The notes: generated from the sequence alone by a model not told the origin. A stretch of DNA of 64,000 nucleotides from Pseudomonas paracarnis (GCF_904063055.1 NZ_CAJFCN010000009.1:1-64000); one strand, 5' to 3'. Positions 1 through 8,931 are shown, counted from the stretch's first letter. Made by a program: numbers and translations.

Positions 1-233
1 CGCGTGACACCATGCCGCGTGGGGTGCTGGGCATGAACGCGGCGATGATGGAGGATTACCTCAAGTTCATCGCGAACCGTCGCCTGTCGCAGATCGGCTT
101 GAAGGAAGAGTACCCAGGCACCACCAATCCGTTCCCGTGGATGAGCGAGATCATGGACTTGAAGAAAGAGAAAAACTTCTTCGAGACCCGTGTGATCGAG
201 TATCAGACCGGCGGCGCGCTGAGCTGGGATTGA
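1..233 (+). CDS. nrdB: Ribonucleoside-diphosphate reductase beta subunit, C-terminal end (partial)
   Basis: This is the last 76 or so codons of a class Ia ribonucleotide reductase small subunit; the 5' part lies outside the window. The enzyme makes deoxyribonucleotides in the cytoplasm, and the beta subunit carries the di-iron tyrosyl radical centre. The visible part shows the family's closing features: the helix with FIANRRLSQIGL, the NPFPWMSEIMDLKKEKNFFE stretch, and a flexible tail ending in ALSWD. From family knowledge the tail docks on the alpha subunit NrdA. The metal ligands and the tyrosine are not in view. Reading is continuous from base 3 to the TGA at 231-233, and a hairpin terminator follows. 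Confidence 0.93.
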   Translation, partial: RDTMPRGVLGMNAAMMEDYLKFIANRRLSQIGLKEEYPGTTNPFPWMSEIMDLKKEKNFFETRVIEYQTGGALSWD

Positions 234-253
234 TTCGGACTAAGCACTAAAGG

Positions 254-282
254 AAGCCCTGGCATGTTCAGGGCTTTTTTTC
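254..282 (+). terminator. Rho-independent terminator after nrdB
   Basis: An 8-bp stem (AAGCCCTG at 254-261 with CAGGGCTT at 269-276) and a 7-nt loop lead straight into a T run. It sits 20 bases after the nrdB stop. The rest of the gap to 533 shows no further gene or clear site. Confidence 0.85.
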
Positions 283-533
283 GTCGGTAAAAAAGGAATT
301 TGCCATTTCTTGAAGTACATCACCTCAAGCACCTGGCCCGGAAGGGTTCGGATCGCCCCCCCAATGCTGTAGCCTTGTGCCCCAATTGCCATCAGCGTTG
401 TCACCGGTCAAGCGCTCGGGAAGCTTTCACCGAAGAGCTTTACGCCAAGATCGGAAGATTGGCACGGGAGTAGACTCCTGCTGTCACAGCTGATGCCCGC
501 TTGAAAACTATCAGATAGGATCGAGGCCAACCC

Positions 534-1193
534 GTGAACCCAGACATGCTCGAAGCCGGCCCCGCAGACGCCAAAGTACTTTCCGTCTTTGACTTCGACG
601 GCACCCTCACCCACCACGACAGTTTCGTGCCCTTCCTCAAGTTTGCCTTTGGCCCCGGCGAGTTTTATGGCCGGATGGTCAAGCTGGCGCTGCCGGGGCT
701 GCGTTTTTTGGTGCGGCAGATCAGCCGGGATGAGTTGAAGGCGCAGTTGATTCGCACCTTTATGACCGGGGTGGAGAAGGCTTGGGTTCAGCAGCAAGCG
801 CAGGAATATTGCCAGGCGCGCTGGAGCAAGTTGATGCGCCCGAGCGGTTTGCAGTCGGTAGCGGATGAGGTGAAGTCCGGGGCGGTGGTGACGCTGTGTT
901 CGGCGTCGCCGGCGTTGGTGTTGCAGCCGTTTGCCGACCGGCTTGGCATCCGCTTGATCGGTACTGAGCTTGAGGTGGTGGATGGGGTGCTGACCGGCAA
1001 GCTCACCGGGAATAATTGCCGTTGTGAGAATAAGGTGCTGCGGCTTGAGGCGGTGTATGGGGACCTGGGGGAGTATCGGCTCAGGGCCTGGGGCGATACG
1101 CGTGGGGATCGGGAGTTGTTGGCGGCGGCGCAGGATGCGCATTTTCGGCATTTTCATGCGAAGAAGAAAAAGCGGGCTCGGTTGCAGCGGTGA
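534..1193 (+). CDS. HAD-IB family phosphatase (SerB-like)
   Basis: A 219-residue cytoplasmic hydrolase of the haloacid dehalogenase superfamily, subfamily IB, the group that contains phosphoserine phosphatase. Motif I is DFDGTLT at residues 20-26, giving the nucleophile Asp20 and the acid/base Asp22. Motif II is the Ser in VTLCSASP near residue 123. The magnesium-binding motif is WGDTRGDRELL near 187-197. The end is very basic (HAKKKKRARLQR). The start is GTG at 534; an in-frame ATG at 546 is the alternative, and neither has a strong ribosome binding site. The substrate cannot be read from the sequence. It stands alone between nrdB and a LysR gene on the other strand. Confidence 0.82.
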   Translation: MNPDMLEAGPADAKVLSVFDFDGTLTHHDSFVPFLKFAFGPGEFYGRMVKLALPGLRFLVRQISRDELKAQLIRTFMTGVEKAWVQQQAQEYCQARWSKLMRPSGLQSVADEVKSGAVVTLCSASPALVLQPFADRLGIRLIGTELEVVDGVLTGKLTGNNCRCENKVLRLEAVYGDLGEYRLRAWGDTRGDRELLAAAQDAHFRHFHAKKKKRARLQR

Positions 1194-1284
1194 TGCGGGT
1201 GGGTGGGGTTGGCGGGAGACCGAGGCGATCCCTTCGCAGCCTCGCTGGGGCTCGACAGCTCCCACATTTGAGCTTTGTTGAGGC

Positions 1285-2244
1285 TTAGGCCGACGTCTTC
1301 AAGTCTACACCCAGCGCTGTGGCGAAGGCTTTTACCATCGGGCTTCTCGGCGCGTTGTGGCGCAGGATCAGGTTGAACGCGGTGCTTAAATGAACCTGCT
1401 CTGGGCACAGTGCGCGCAGGCGCCCTTCCCTTACCAGTGGCGTGGCGTAGTGTTCTGGCAGAAAGCCCAGGAAGCGGCCGGTGAGGATCAGGATGGCGAC
1501 GGCTTCCACTTGTGAAGCCGAGGCGGACTGGCTGTCGTGGCTGACGAAGTTGGCCTTGTCGCGATGGATCGCATACCGATGGTTGACCACTTCGTATTGG
1601 CGAAGAGCGTCGGGGGTGATGTCGCTCGCAGTGAACAAGGGATGCCCTACGGCGCAGTAGGCGTGGGCCTTTTCTTCGTAGAGTGGGAAGTAGTCGAATT
1701 CTTCACGGCGTTGGTACACCGGGACGATGCCGGCGACCAGTCGCCCTTCCACTACCCCACGTTCAACTTCGTCCAATTGCGAGGCGTGTAGGCGCAATCT
1801 TATTTTTGGCGATTGGCGATGTAAGTTGCCCAGGGCGGTAATCAGTGGGGAACTAACGTCGGAGACGGTGTTATCGATAACGCCCACACTCAGGTCGCCG
1901 ATGAGTTCATTCTGCGCCGAACTAAGCTTGTCGCGAAAACTGTCCACCGAGGTAAATAACTCGATGGATGCTTGATACACCAACTTGCCTTCTTCGGTCA
2001 GCCCGAACCCTTCGCGGCCCCGTGTGCACAGGCGCATGCCGATGCGAATCTCGAGATCGGAGATCTGTTTGCTGATGGCCGCCAGGCCCACGTTCAGCTC
2101 GTTTTGCGCGGCACTGAAGCCGCCGGCTTCGACCACGGCCATAAATACCCGCAACAATTTAAAGTCCAGCCCGCTCAGTTGCAGCGGCGCTCGTGTGCCG
2201 GGTTTTGGCGGCAGGTTTCCAGAAGTGGAAAGTGGGGTTTCCAT
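1285..2244 (-). CDS. LysR-type transcriptional regulator
   Basis: A 319-residue regulator with the winged helix-turn-helix of the LysR family near residues 27-85 (LLRVFMAVVEAGGFSAAQNE, then VGLAAISKQISDLE) and a co-inducer-binding domain of the periplasmic-binding-protein fold behind it. The first 25 or so residues are a Pro-rich extension. It is divergent from the argininosuccinate-lyase-like gene at 2438 with a 193-bp gap. LysR regulators often control the adjacent divergent unit, so the ABC transporter operon is its likely target; this is inference. The 1194-1284 gap holds a half REP near 1244-1266. Confidence 0.88.
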   Translation of the reverse strand: METPLSTSGNLPPKPGTRAPLQLSGLDFKLLRVFMAVVEAGGFSAAQNELNVGLAAISKQISDLEIRIGMRLCTRGREGFGLTEEGKLVYQASIELFTSVDSFRDKLSSAQNELIGDLSVGVIDNTVSDVSSPLITALGNLHRQSPKIRLRLHASQLDEVERGVVEGRLVAGIVPVYQRREEFDYFPLYEEKAHAYCAVGHPLFTASDITPDALRQYEVVNHRYAIHRDKANFVSHDSQSASASQVEAVAILILTGRFLGFLPEHYATPLVREGRLRALCPEQVHLSTAFNLILRHNAPRSPMVKAFATALGVDLKTSA

Positions 2245-2437
2245 AATGCGCGTTGACCTCGAGTGCCATATTCAACAGGCTTGAACCCAATCCTTGAACA
2301 TAGCCAGGCGGCGATAATGAACATAAACATCCGCCCTTGGCAACCTTGAATACGGCGCGTCAGACGTCGGTTCTACACCGATAAACTTCTGTTGAAACTG
2401 CCTCCGACTCTTCTAAAAACAAGCGTGAGGAACACCC

Positions 2438-3865
2438 ATGTCCCAGCCCACCGACCGCCTTTGGGGCGCTCGTTTCAAGACCGGTCCGTCTGCGGCGTTG
2501 GCCGCGTTGTCGCGTTGCCCTGAGCGCTATTTTCGCCTCACGCCCTACGACCTGGCCGGCTCCCGCGCCCATGCCCGTGAGTTGCAGCGCGCCGGTTTGC
2601 TGGATGAATCGGAAACCCTGCGCACCCTCGAAGCCCTGGACCGTATCGGTGAGGATTTCGCCGCCGGCCGCCTGCATCCCTCCCTGGATGACGAGGACGT
2701 GCACACCTTTATCGAACGCGTATTGACCGAGCGCCTGGGCGCCCTTGGCGGCAAGTTGCGCGCCGGGCGCTCGCGCAATGACCAGACGGCCAACGATCTG
2801 CGCCTGTTCCTGCGTGACCATGCGCGCACCATCGCCACCGAGGTGTTGGGCTTGCAGCAGGCGTTGGTTGAACAGGCCGAGCAACATGTGCAGAGCATCT
2901 GCCCAGGCTTTACCCATTTGCAGCAGGCGCAACCCATTGTGTTCGCCCATCACTTGCTGGCTCACGCGCAGTCGATGCTGCGCGATGTGCAGCGCCTGGT
3001 GGATTGGGATGCGCGTACGGCGCTGTCGCCATTGGGCGCGGCAGCGATGGCAGGTTCGGCGATAGCACGTCAGCCGCAGCACTCGGCCAAGGAAATGGGC
3101 TACACCGGGCCATGCGAAAACTCCATCGACGCTGTCGCCAGCCGTGACCATGTGGCGGAGTTCCTGTTTGTGGCGGGCATGCTCGGGGTGAATATTTCGC
3201 GGCTGTCTGAGGAGTTTTGCCTGTGGTCGTCGCGCCAGTTTCGCTGGGTAGTGCTGGACGACGCCTACGCCACCGGCAGTTCGATCATGCCGCAGAAAAA
3301 GAACCCGGACATTGCCGAACTGGCGCGGGGCAAGGCCGGGCGTTTGATCGGCAACCTGACCGGGCTGATGTCGACGCTCAAGTCGTTGCCACTGTCGTAC
3401 AACCGCGATTTGAGTGAAGACAAGCACAGCGTGTTGGACAGTGTGGACACCTTGCTGCTGGTGTTGCCGGCGATGGCCGGGATGGTGGCGACCATGAAGG
3501 TGCAGGTAGAGGAGCTACGACGCCAGGCACCGATGGGCTTTACCTTGGCGACTGAGGTGGCGGATTGGTTGGCCACCCGTGGCGTGCCGTTCAAGGAGGC
3601 CCATGAGATTACCGGCGCGCTGGTACAGGCCTGTGAGCAGCATGAAATTGAGTTGTGGCAAGCCTCACCGGCGATGTTGGCCGAGGTGGATGGGCGGCTC
3701 ACCCCGGACGTGCGTGATTGCCTGACCCTGGAGGCGGCGATTGCAGCGCGCAGTGGGTGGGGTGGTACGGCGCCGGAGCGGGTGAAGGAGCAGATTGGGC
3801 GGTTGAAGACTGCTTTGGCTGAACAGCAGAAGTGGGCTGAGAGTTATCAGGGGTTTCGGATTTAA
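2438..3865 (+). CDS. Argininosuccinate lyase-family enzyme (ArgH paralogue)
   Basis: A 475-residue member of the fumarase/aspartase superfamily, ArgH branch. These enzymes split fumarate from an N-succinyl group by anti beta-elimination. Conserved blocks are all present: DRLWGARF at the start, AGRSRNDQTAND near 107-118, GFTHLQQAQP near 156-165, and the flexible signature loop GSSIMPQKKNP near 280-290 that carries the catalytic serine. The gene leads a cluster with a polar amino acid ABC importer and an MFS protein rather than arginine biosynthetic genes. It may therefore be a catabolic lyase for an imported succinylated amino compound and not the housekeeping ArgH; that is inference. The start ATG at 2438 has a GTGAGGA ribosome binding site. 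Confidence 0.85.
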   Translation: MSQPTDRLWGARFKTGPSAALAALSRCPERYFRLTPYDLAGSRAHARELQRAGLLDESETLRTLEALDRIGEDFAAGRLHPSLDDEDVHTFIERVLTERLGALGGKLRAGRSRNDQTANDLRLFLRDHARTIATEVLGLQQALVEQAEQHVQSICPGFTHLQQAQPIVFAHHLLAHAQSMLRDVQRLVDWDARTALSPLGAAAMAGSAIARQPQHSAKEMGYTGPCENSIDAVASRDHVAEFLFVAGMLGVNISRLSEEFCLWSSRQFRWVVLDDAYATGSSIMPQKKNPDIAELARGKAGRLIGNLTGLMSTLKSLPLSYNRDLSEDKHSVLDSVDTLLLVLPAMAGMVATMKVQVEELRRQAPMGFTLATEVADWLATRGVPFKEAHEITGALVQACEQHEIELWQASPAMLAEVDGRLTPDVRDCLTLEAAIAARSGWGGTAPERVKEQIGRLKTALAEQQKWAESYQGFRI

Positions 3866-3893
3866 GCCTTGGTAGGTGTGGTGAGCTCACCGG

Positions 3894-3922
3894 CGCTTTC
3901 GCAGGCAAGCCAGCTCCCACAT
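3894..3922. repeat. Half REP element
   Basis: A single REP arm (TCGCAGGCAAGCCAGCTCCC and the usual CACATTTG end) without a partner, between the lyase and the permease gene. Confidence 0.7.
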
Positions 3923-3988
3923 TTGACCGGGTTTCAACCGTAACACCGTGTACATCGGTTAGAGCGTCATTAGTTTTGGAGTAGCAAC

Positions 3989-4867
3989 ATGAATCAAACC
4001 CCGGCCGAGCGCTTGGAAGCCGAGCGCAAGTTGTCTGAAAACCAGTTCGATATCACCCGGTACGAGCATGTGCCGCGGCGGTATTACGGGCGGATGTTTT
4101 TTGCCACGTTGATCGTGATTGTGTTGGCTGCGCTGTTGCGCGCGTTTGCCAATGGCCAGATCGAATGGTCCTACATTGGCCAGTTCCTTACGTCGCAAGC
4201 CATCCTCTGGGGCCTGGTGAACACCATCGTCATGTCGATCCTGGCGATGGCATTGGGCGTGGTGATCGGCGTGATCACGGCGATCATGCGCATGTCGGCC
4301 AACCCGATCCTGCGTTACGTGGCCATCACCTACACCTGGTTGTTTCGCGGTACACCGCTGATTTTGCAATTGTTGCTGTGGTTCAACCTGGCGTTGATCT
4401 TCCCGGTGATCGCGATTCCGGGCCTGTTCAGCATCGACACCGTCGACCTGATGACGCCCTTCGTAGCCGCCCTGCTCGGCTTGAGCATCAACCAGGGCGC
4501 CTACACCGCTGAAGTGGTGCGTGCCGGCTTGCTGTCGGTGGACACCGGCCAATACGAGGCGGCCAAGTCCATCGGCATGCCGAGCCTGCAAGCGCTGCGT
4601 AGGATCATTCTGCCGCAGGCCATGCGCGTGATCATCCCGCCCGTGGGCAACGAGTTCATCAGCATGGTGAAAATGACCAGCCTGGCCAGTGTGATCCAGT
4701 ACTCCGAGCTGCTGCACAACGCGCAAAACATCTACTACGCCAACGCCCGGGTGATGGAGCTGCTGATTGTGGCGGGCATCTGGTACCTGGCGGTGGTGAC
4801 TGTTCTTTCATTTGGTCAAAGCCGCCTCGAGCGTCGTTTTGCCCGCGGCGCCGGCAAGCGTTCGTAA
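3989..4867 (+). CDS. Polar amino acid ABC transporter permease
   Basis: A 292-residue inner-membrane permease of the HisM/GlnP type. About 40 soluble residues come first, longer than usual for the family, then roughly six hydrophobic segments from residue 34 to the end. The EAA loop that contacts the ATPase is visible as GAYTAEVVRAGLLSVDTGQY followed by EAAKSIGMP. The RGTPLILQ motif typical of this subfamily lies near residue 118. Only one permease gene is present, so the channel is probably a homodimer. It is followed 24 bp later by its ATPase and then the binding protein, clearly one operon. Confidence 0.92.
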   Translation: MNQTPAERLEAERKLSENQFDITRYEHVPRRYYGRMFFATLIVIVLAALLRAFANGQIEWSYIGQFLTSQAILWGLVNTIVMSILAMALGVVIGVITAIMRMSANPILRYVAITYTWLFRGTPLILQLLLWFNLALIFPVIAIPGLFSIDTVDLMTPFVAALLGLSINQGAYTAEVVRAGLLSVDTGQYEAAKSIGMPSLQALRRIILPQAMRVIIPPVGNEFISMVKMTSLASVIQYSELLHNAQNIYYANARVMELLIVAGIWYLAVVTVLSFGQSRLERRFARGAGKRS

Positions 4868-4891
4868 GCCTGGGTTGAGGAGATTTGCCCC

Positions 4892-5656
4892 ATGAGAAGC
4901 ATCGTCAAGGCCGTCAACCTGAACAAGTATTACGACCAGTATCACGCCCTGCGTGACATCAATATCGAGGTCGAGCAAGGCGAGGTGATGTGCATCATTG
5001 GCCCGTCCGGCTCGGGTAAAAGTACGTTGCTGCGTTGCGTCAACCAGCTGGAAAAAATCGACAAGGGCGGCCTGTGGGTCGATGGCGAATTGGTCGGTTA
5101 TCGGGTGGTCGGCAACAAGCTGCACGAGATGAACGAAGCGCAGATCGCCCGCCAGCGCCTGGCCACCGGCATGGTGTTCCAGCGATTCAATTTGTTCCCG
5201 CACATGACCGTGTTGCAAAACATCATCGAAGGCCCGTGCCAAGTGCTCAAGCGCTCGCCCAAGGAAGCCATCGAAGATGCATTGGAACTGCTGGCCCGCG
5301 TTGGCCTGGCAGACAAGCGCAATGCCTACCCAGTGGAATTGTCCGGTGGCCAGCAACAGCGCGTGGCAATCGCCCGTGCCTTGGCCATGCGCCCCAAGTT
5401 GATGCTGTTTGACGAACCCACGTCAGCCCTCGACCCGGAGCTGGTAGGCGAAGTGCTGTCGGTGATGCGCGATTTGGCCACCACCGGCATGACCATGATC
5501 GTGGTCACCCATGAGTTGGGCTTCGCTCGCGAAGTGTCCAACCGCATGGTGTTTATGGACGCCGGCCAGATTGTGGAAGCCGGCAGCCCGGAAGACATTC
5601 TAATAAGCCCACAAAACCCGCGTACCCAAAGCTTTATTTCTGCCGTTCGCACTTAA
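4892..5656 (+). CDS. Polar amino acid ABC transporter ATP-binding protein
   Basis: A 254-residue ATPase of the HisP/GlnQ family that powers the importer from the cytoplasmic side. Walker A is GPSGSGKS at about 37-44, the Q-loop follows in MVFQRFNLFPHMTV, the ABC signature is LSGGQQQR near 151, Walker B with the catalytic Glu is LMLFDEPTSALDP, and the switch His is in VVTHELGFA. Length and motif order are normal for the family. It lies between permease and binding-protein genes with short gaps, and a GAGGAG-like ribosome binding site precedes the ATG. Confidence 0.95.
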   Translation: MRSIVKAVNLNKYYDQYHALRDINIEVEQGEVMCIIGPSGSGKSTLLRCVNQLEKIDKGGLWVDGELVGYRVVGNKLHEMNEAQIARQRLATGMVFQRFNLFPHMTVLQNIIEGPCQVLKRSPKEAIEDALELLARVGLADKRNAYPVELSGGQQQRVAIARALAMRPKLMLFDEPTSALDPELVGEVLSVMRDLATTGMTMIVVTHELGFAREVSNRMVFMDAGQIVEAGSPEDILISPQNPRTQSFISAVRT

Positions 5657-5681
5657 CTAAAAAACTAACGAGAACGCCCCC

Positions 5682-6503
5682 ATGAAAAAGATGTTTATCC
5701 CTTCCTTGCTTGCCGGCCTGATGGCCTCCTCGTGTGTATTGGCGGCCTTGCCGCAGGCCATCAAGGACAAGGGTGAGATCAGCGCGGCCATCGTGCCGAA
5801 CTACCCGCCGATGGACTTCAAGGACCCGGCCACCAACAAGCTCACTGGTTTTGACTTCGACCTGGGCAACGCCCTGGCCGAGCGCCTGGGCGTGAAGATC
5901 AAATGGCAGGAAACCGGCTTCGAACAAATGCTCAGCGGCCTGACCACCAAGCGCGTCGATATCGTGCTGTCGGGCATGAGCGACACCGCCGAGCGCCAGA
6001 AGGCCGTGACCTTCGTCGACTACTTCACCAGCGGCCCACAGTTGTACACCCTGGCCAAGCGCGAAGAGATCAAGGAATTGACCGACTTGTGCGGTAAAAA
6101 AGTCGGCACCAGCCGCCGCACCACCTGGCCGTCGGAAATTACCGCGTGGAGCAAGGCAAACTGCGAAGCGGCCGGTAAGCCGGCAATCGTGGTGATCGGG
6201 ACCGAAGGTTCGGCGGATGCCCGGGCGCAGTTGCAGCAGAACCGCCTGGATGCGGCGATGCAGGGCAGCGAGACGATTCCTTATTTGATGTCGCTGGACA
6301 AGGGCAAGTACAAGCCGGTGGGGCTGGCGATTTCCAAGCAATTCACCGGGCTTGGGATTGAGAAGAGCAATACCGAGTTGGTCACGGCGATCAGTGAGGC
6401 GTTGCAAGACATGATTGATGACGGGACTTACGGCAAGATCCTGAAGAAGTGGGATCTGGAACAAGGTGCGGTAGAAAAAATCACCATCAACTCTGGCCAA
6501 TAA
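5682..6503 (+). CDS. Amino acid ABC transporter periplasmic binding protein
   Basis: A 273-residue solute-binding protein of family 3. The first 20 or so residues form a signal peptide (MKK, hydrophobic core, cut near VLA-A), so the protein is periplasmic. The lobes show the usual MDFKDPATNKLTGFDFDLGN start and the DIVLSGMSDTAERQ block that contributes ligand contacts. A Cys pair near LTDLCGKK and SKANCEAAG could form a disulfide, as in other family members. It is the third gene of the importer operon. The ligand is probably a polar amino acid or derivative; the lyase at the head of the cluster hints at a succinylated compound. Confidence 0.92.
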   Translation: MKKMFIPSLLAGLMASSCVLAALPQAIKDKGEISAAIVPNYPPMDFKDPATNKLTGFDFDLGNALAERLGVKIKWQETGFEQMLSGLTTKRVDIVLSGMSDTAERQKAVTFVDYFTSGPQLYTLAKREEIKELTDLCGKKVGTSRRTTWPSEITAWSKANCEAAGKPAIVVIGTEGSADARAQLQQNRLDAAMQGSETIPYLMSLDKGKYKPVGLAISKQFTGLGIEKSNTELVTAISEALQDMIDDGTYGKILKKWDLEQGAVEKITINSGQ

Positions 6504-6513
6504 CGCCATCGAA

Positions 6514-6602
6514 TGTGGGAGCTGGCTTGCCTGCGATAACGGTGGGTCAGCTAAAACAATGTTGGCTGTTACTCCGCTATCGCAGGCAAGCCAGCTCCCA
6601 CA
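6514..6602. repeat. REP doublet (REPIN-like)
   Basis: Two REP arms in inverted orientation (TGTGGGAGCTGGCTTGCCTG ... CAGGCAAGCCAGCTCCCACA) separated by a unique middle. It sits between the binding-protein and MFS genes. Confidence 0.9.
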
Positions 6603-6666
6603 CTCAATCTGCGTTCGCTGGTGATCTGAGTCGTGTAGGTAAGAATCACAAGGAGCCCACCCCACC

Positions 6667-7836
6667 GTGGCCACCTACTCCCTGGTAATCCGTCGCCTGA
6701 TGATCTGCTCGGTGACCATCGTGGTCAGCCGTGCAATGACCAGCCCATTGCTGGCCCTTTGGCTGAGCACACGCCTGGGTCTCAACCAGCAGGACATCGG
6801 CCTGCTGATGGGGGTCGCGGTGTTCATCGCCACGCTCATGGGGTTGTATGGCGGCTACATCATCGATCGCCTGGAAAAGCGCAAACTGCTGATCCTGGCC
6901 ATGCTCTCCAGCTCCATCGGTTTTTTGTTGCTGACCTTTGCCAGCAACCTCTACCTCACCACGCTGACCCTTGTTGTGACTGAAGCCGCGTCGGCGCTGT
7001 TCCTGATCGGCTCCAAGGCGATCATCAGCGAAAACCTGCCGGTGGGTGAGCGCGCCAAGGTGTTTTCCCTGCGCTACACCCTGACCAATGTCGGCTATGC
7101 CACGGGCCCGATGTTGGGCGTAGTGATTGCCGGCCAATTGCCGTGGGCACCGTTTTTGATCGCCAGCGCCATTGCCTTTGTCAGCCTGTTCCTGATGATC
7201 GGCATTGCGCCGACCCAGCGCGACGACAGTCATAAGCCTCAGAGTTTCCTCAGCACCCTGCGCATCTTGCGCAGCGACCGCACGCTGATCCTCTTCACCA
7301 GCGGCAGCCTGTTGAGCACCATCGTCCATGGGCGCTACACCCTTTATCTGTCGCAGTTTTTGCTGGTGGCCTACACACCCGACCAGGCACTGAAAATTCT
7401 GTCTGCGGTGCTCGCCTGCAACGCCATCACCGTGATTTTGATGCAGTACCAAATCGGCCGATTTCTCAAGCGCGAGCAACTGCGCCATTGGATCGTGCTG
7501 GGCACCCTGCTGTTTATTGTCGGGTTGGTCGGCTTCAGCCAGGCGCACAGTCTGCTGACCTGGTGCGTGGCGATGTTTGTGTTCACCTTGGGCGAGATGA
7601 TCATCTATCCCTCAGAGTTCCTGTTTATCGACACCATCGCGCCGGATGCACTACGGGGCAGTTATTACGGGGCCCAGAACCTGGCCGCGTTTGGCGGGGC
7701 CATGAGCCCGGTGATTTGCGGCTATCTGCTGATCAATGCGGCGCCCACCAGCATGTTCTTTGCCTTGGCCGCACTCACGGCCATGGGCGGCACCCTGTGT
7801 TTCTTGAGCGGGCGACGCGTGGCAGGTTCTTGCTGA
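6667..7836 (+). CDS. MFS transporter (MdtH-like drug/metabolite exporter)
   Basis: A 389-residue membrane protein of the major facilitator superfamily with about 12 hydrophobic segments. The loop between segments 2 and 3 carries a variant of the family motif, GGYIIDRLEKRKLLI, and the overall pattern resembles MdtH-type exporters. The GTG at 6667 is taken as start; AAGGAG lies 13 bases upstream, a little far. It follows the ABC importer in the same direction after a REP doublet, so it may be a separate unit or the last gene of the cluster. Direction of transport and substrate are not readable. Confidence 0.85.
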   Translation: MATYSLVIRRLMICSVTIVVSRAMTSPLLALWLSTRLGLNQQDIGLLMGVAVFIATLMGLYGGYIIDRLEKRKLLILAMLSSSIGFLLLTFASNLYLTTLTLVVTEAASALFLIGSKAIISENLPVGERAKVFSLRYTLTNVGYATGPMLGVVIAGQLPWAPFLIASAIAFVSLFLMIGIAPTQRDDSHKPQSFLSTLRILRSDRTLILFTSGSLLSTIVHGRYTLYLSQFLLVAYTPDQALKILSAVLACNAITVILMQYQIGRFLKREQLRHWIVLGTLLFIVGLVGFSQAHSLLTWCVAMFVFTLGEMIIYPSEFLFIDTIAPDALRGSYYGAQNLAAFGGAMSPVICGYLLINAAPTSMFFALAALTAMGGTLCFLSGRRVAGSC

Positions 7837-7890
7837 TATTTACGCAAGATCCGGCTATTAATAGCCAAACCTCTGAAGGACCCGAGCCCC

Positions 7891-8841
7891 ATGAAATTCG
7901 ACACGGCCTACAGCCTGAGTCTCGACGACAAGGTGTCGATCTATGACATACGAGACCTGAATTTCGACGAAACCACCGCGTTCGATTCCGACAAGGACAG
8001 CTTCCTGTGCCCCAACGACGCCTGCCGCGCGGCGTTCGATAGCACCAATGCGTTGAGCACTTTCAACGCCAAGAACGTCAACTACCTGCGCACGCCGCAC
8101 TTCAAGAACAAACCCGGCACGCGGCATATCGACGGCTGCCGCTATGCCGGCAGCCATAAACCTGCGACGGGTGAAAATGACGACGAGCGTGAGGAAAATT
8201 TCCCATCGGAATTTGTGCTGACGCGGCGACTGTACGAGCCTAAAACGCCGGTAGTCGGCACCGCTGGAAGCGTCCTTCAGGAGCCGACGAAAGCGCCCGC
8301 AAACCGCGCTACCACCTCTTCTAGCAGCAATGACTCGATCCCGGGCAAAACCAGCGTGTTCGCACACCCGGTGGAGTGCTACGTGTCCAACATCGATGAC
8401 AAGGACAAGCTCAAGGCCATGCCTTTGAAGATCGGTGAGCACGCGGCGACCTACTGGGCATTCTTCAAGAAGATCGAATACCTGCAAGACAACCAGGGTT
8501 TGATTTACTGGGGCAAGATCAAGGCCATCAAGGACTACACCAGCAGCTTTCGCATCGACTTCGAAAAGAAGGTGTGGCTCGACAGGAAGCCTTATTCGGT
8601 GAACGTCTACCTGAGCAAAAAGCTCATCGAAAACTACCGCAAGCGCACGGCATTCCTGGAGCAGATCAAGGCGGCGGCCAGCAGTGAACGGTCGCTGTAT
8701 TGCTTTTTCTATGGGGTCACGCCGCAGCTTGTGCACGTGCCCAGCCAGAAAAACCCCGAGCAGACGTTCGGGGTATTCAGCGCCAGGATCGAGAATCTGG
8801 ATCACCTGATTATTCGTGAGGCACCGGGGCTGGAATCATAA
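7891..8841 (+). CDS. Hypothetical protein with possible zinc-ribbon N-terminus
   Basis: A 316-residue soluble protein that I do not recognise. The N-terminal 90 residues hold a possible zinc site: Cys40 and Cys45 (CPNDAC), His79 and Cys83 (HIDGC), with a further His at 70 in RTPHF. This spacing resembles the N-terminal zinc finger seen in CoiA-like and some nuclease-associated proteins, but I see no nuclease core behind it. A low-complexity Ser/Thr/Ala linker at about 130-155 joins a C-terminal domain rich in Lys and aromatic residues. There is no signal peptide or membrane segment. The next gene downstream is LexA-box linked, but it has its own promoter region. Confidence 0.6.
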   Translation: MKFDTAYSLSLDDKVSIYDIRDLNFDETTAFDSDKDSFLCPNDACRAAFDSTNALSTFNAKNVNYLRTPHFKNKPGTRHIDGCRYAGSHKPATGENDDEREENFPSEFVLTRRLYEPKTPVVGTAGSVLQEPTKAPANRATTSSSSNDSIPGKTSVFAHPVECYVSNIDDKDKLKAMPLKIGEHAATYWAFFKKIEYLQDNQGLIYWGKIKAIKDYTSSFRIDFEKKVWLDRKPYSVNVYLSKKLIENYRKRTAFLEQIKAAASSERSLYCFFYGVTPQLVHVPSQKNPEQTFGVFSARIENLDHLIIREAPGLES

Positions 8842-8877
8842 GGGGTTGCAACGCCAGTGGATGAGCGGTAGAAACAA

Positions 8878-8893
8878 CTGTACAAAAACACAG
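8878..8893 (+). promoter_or_regulatory. LexA-like SOS box
   Basis: The sequence CTGTACAAAAACACAG is an exact CTG-N10-CAG LexA-type box with an A/T-rich centre. It touches a TATAGT -10-like hexamer at 8894-8899 and lies 38 bp before the ATG of the XRE gene. LexA bound here would block transcription. Confidence 0.6.
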
Positions 8894-8931
8894 TATAGTT
8901 GCACCTCCCCTGTCGAACCTGGAGAAACCCC

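Noticed and set aside
234..533. A promoter in the nrdB-HAD gap
   Set aside because: TTGAAA and TAGGAT near 500-525 are only 9 bp apart, too close for a sigma-70 promoter.
2360..3427. A 355-codon frame opposite the ArgH-like gene
   Set aside because: The lyase motifs are all on the plus strand; the opposite frame has no recognisable domain.
6514..6602. Repeated short palindromes as a possible CRISPR array
   Set aside because: The units are paired inverted REPs scattered between genes, not direct repeats with uniform spacers.
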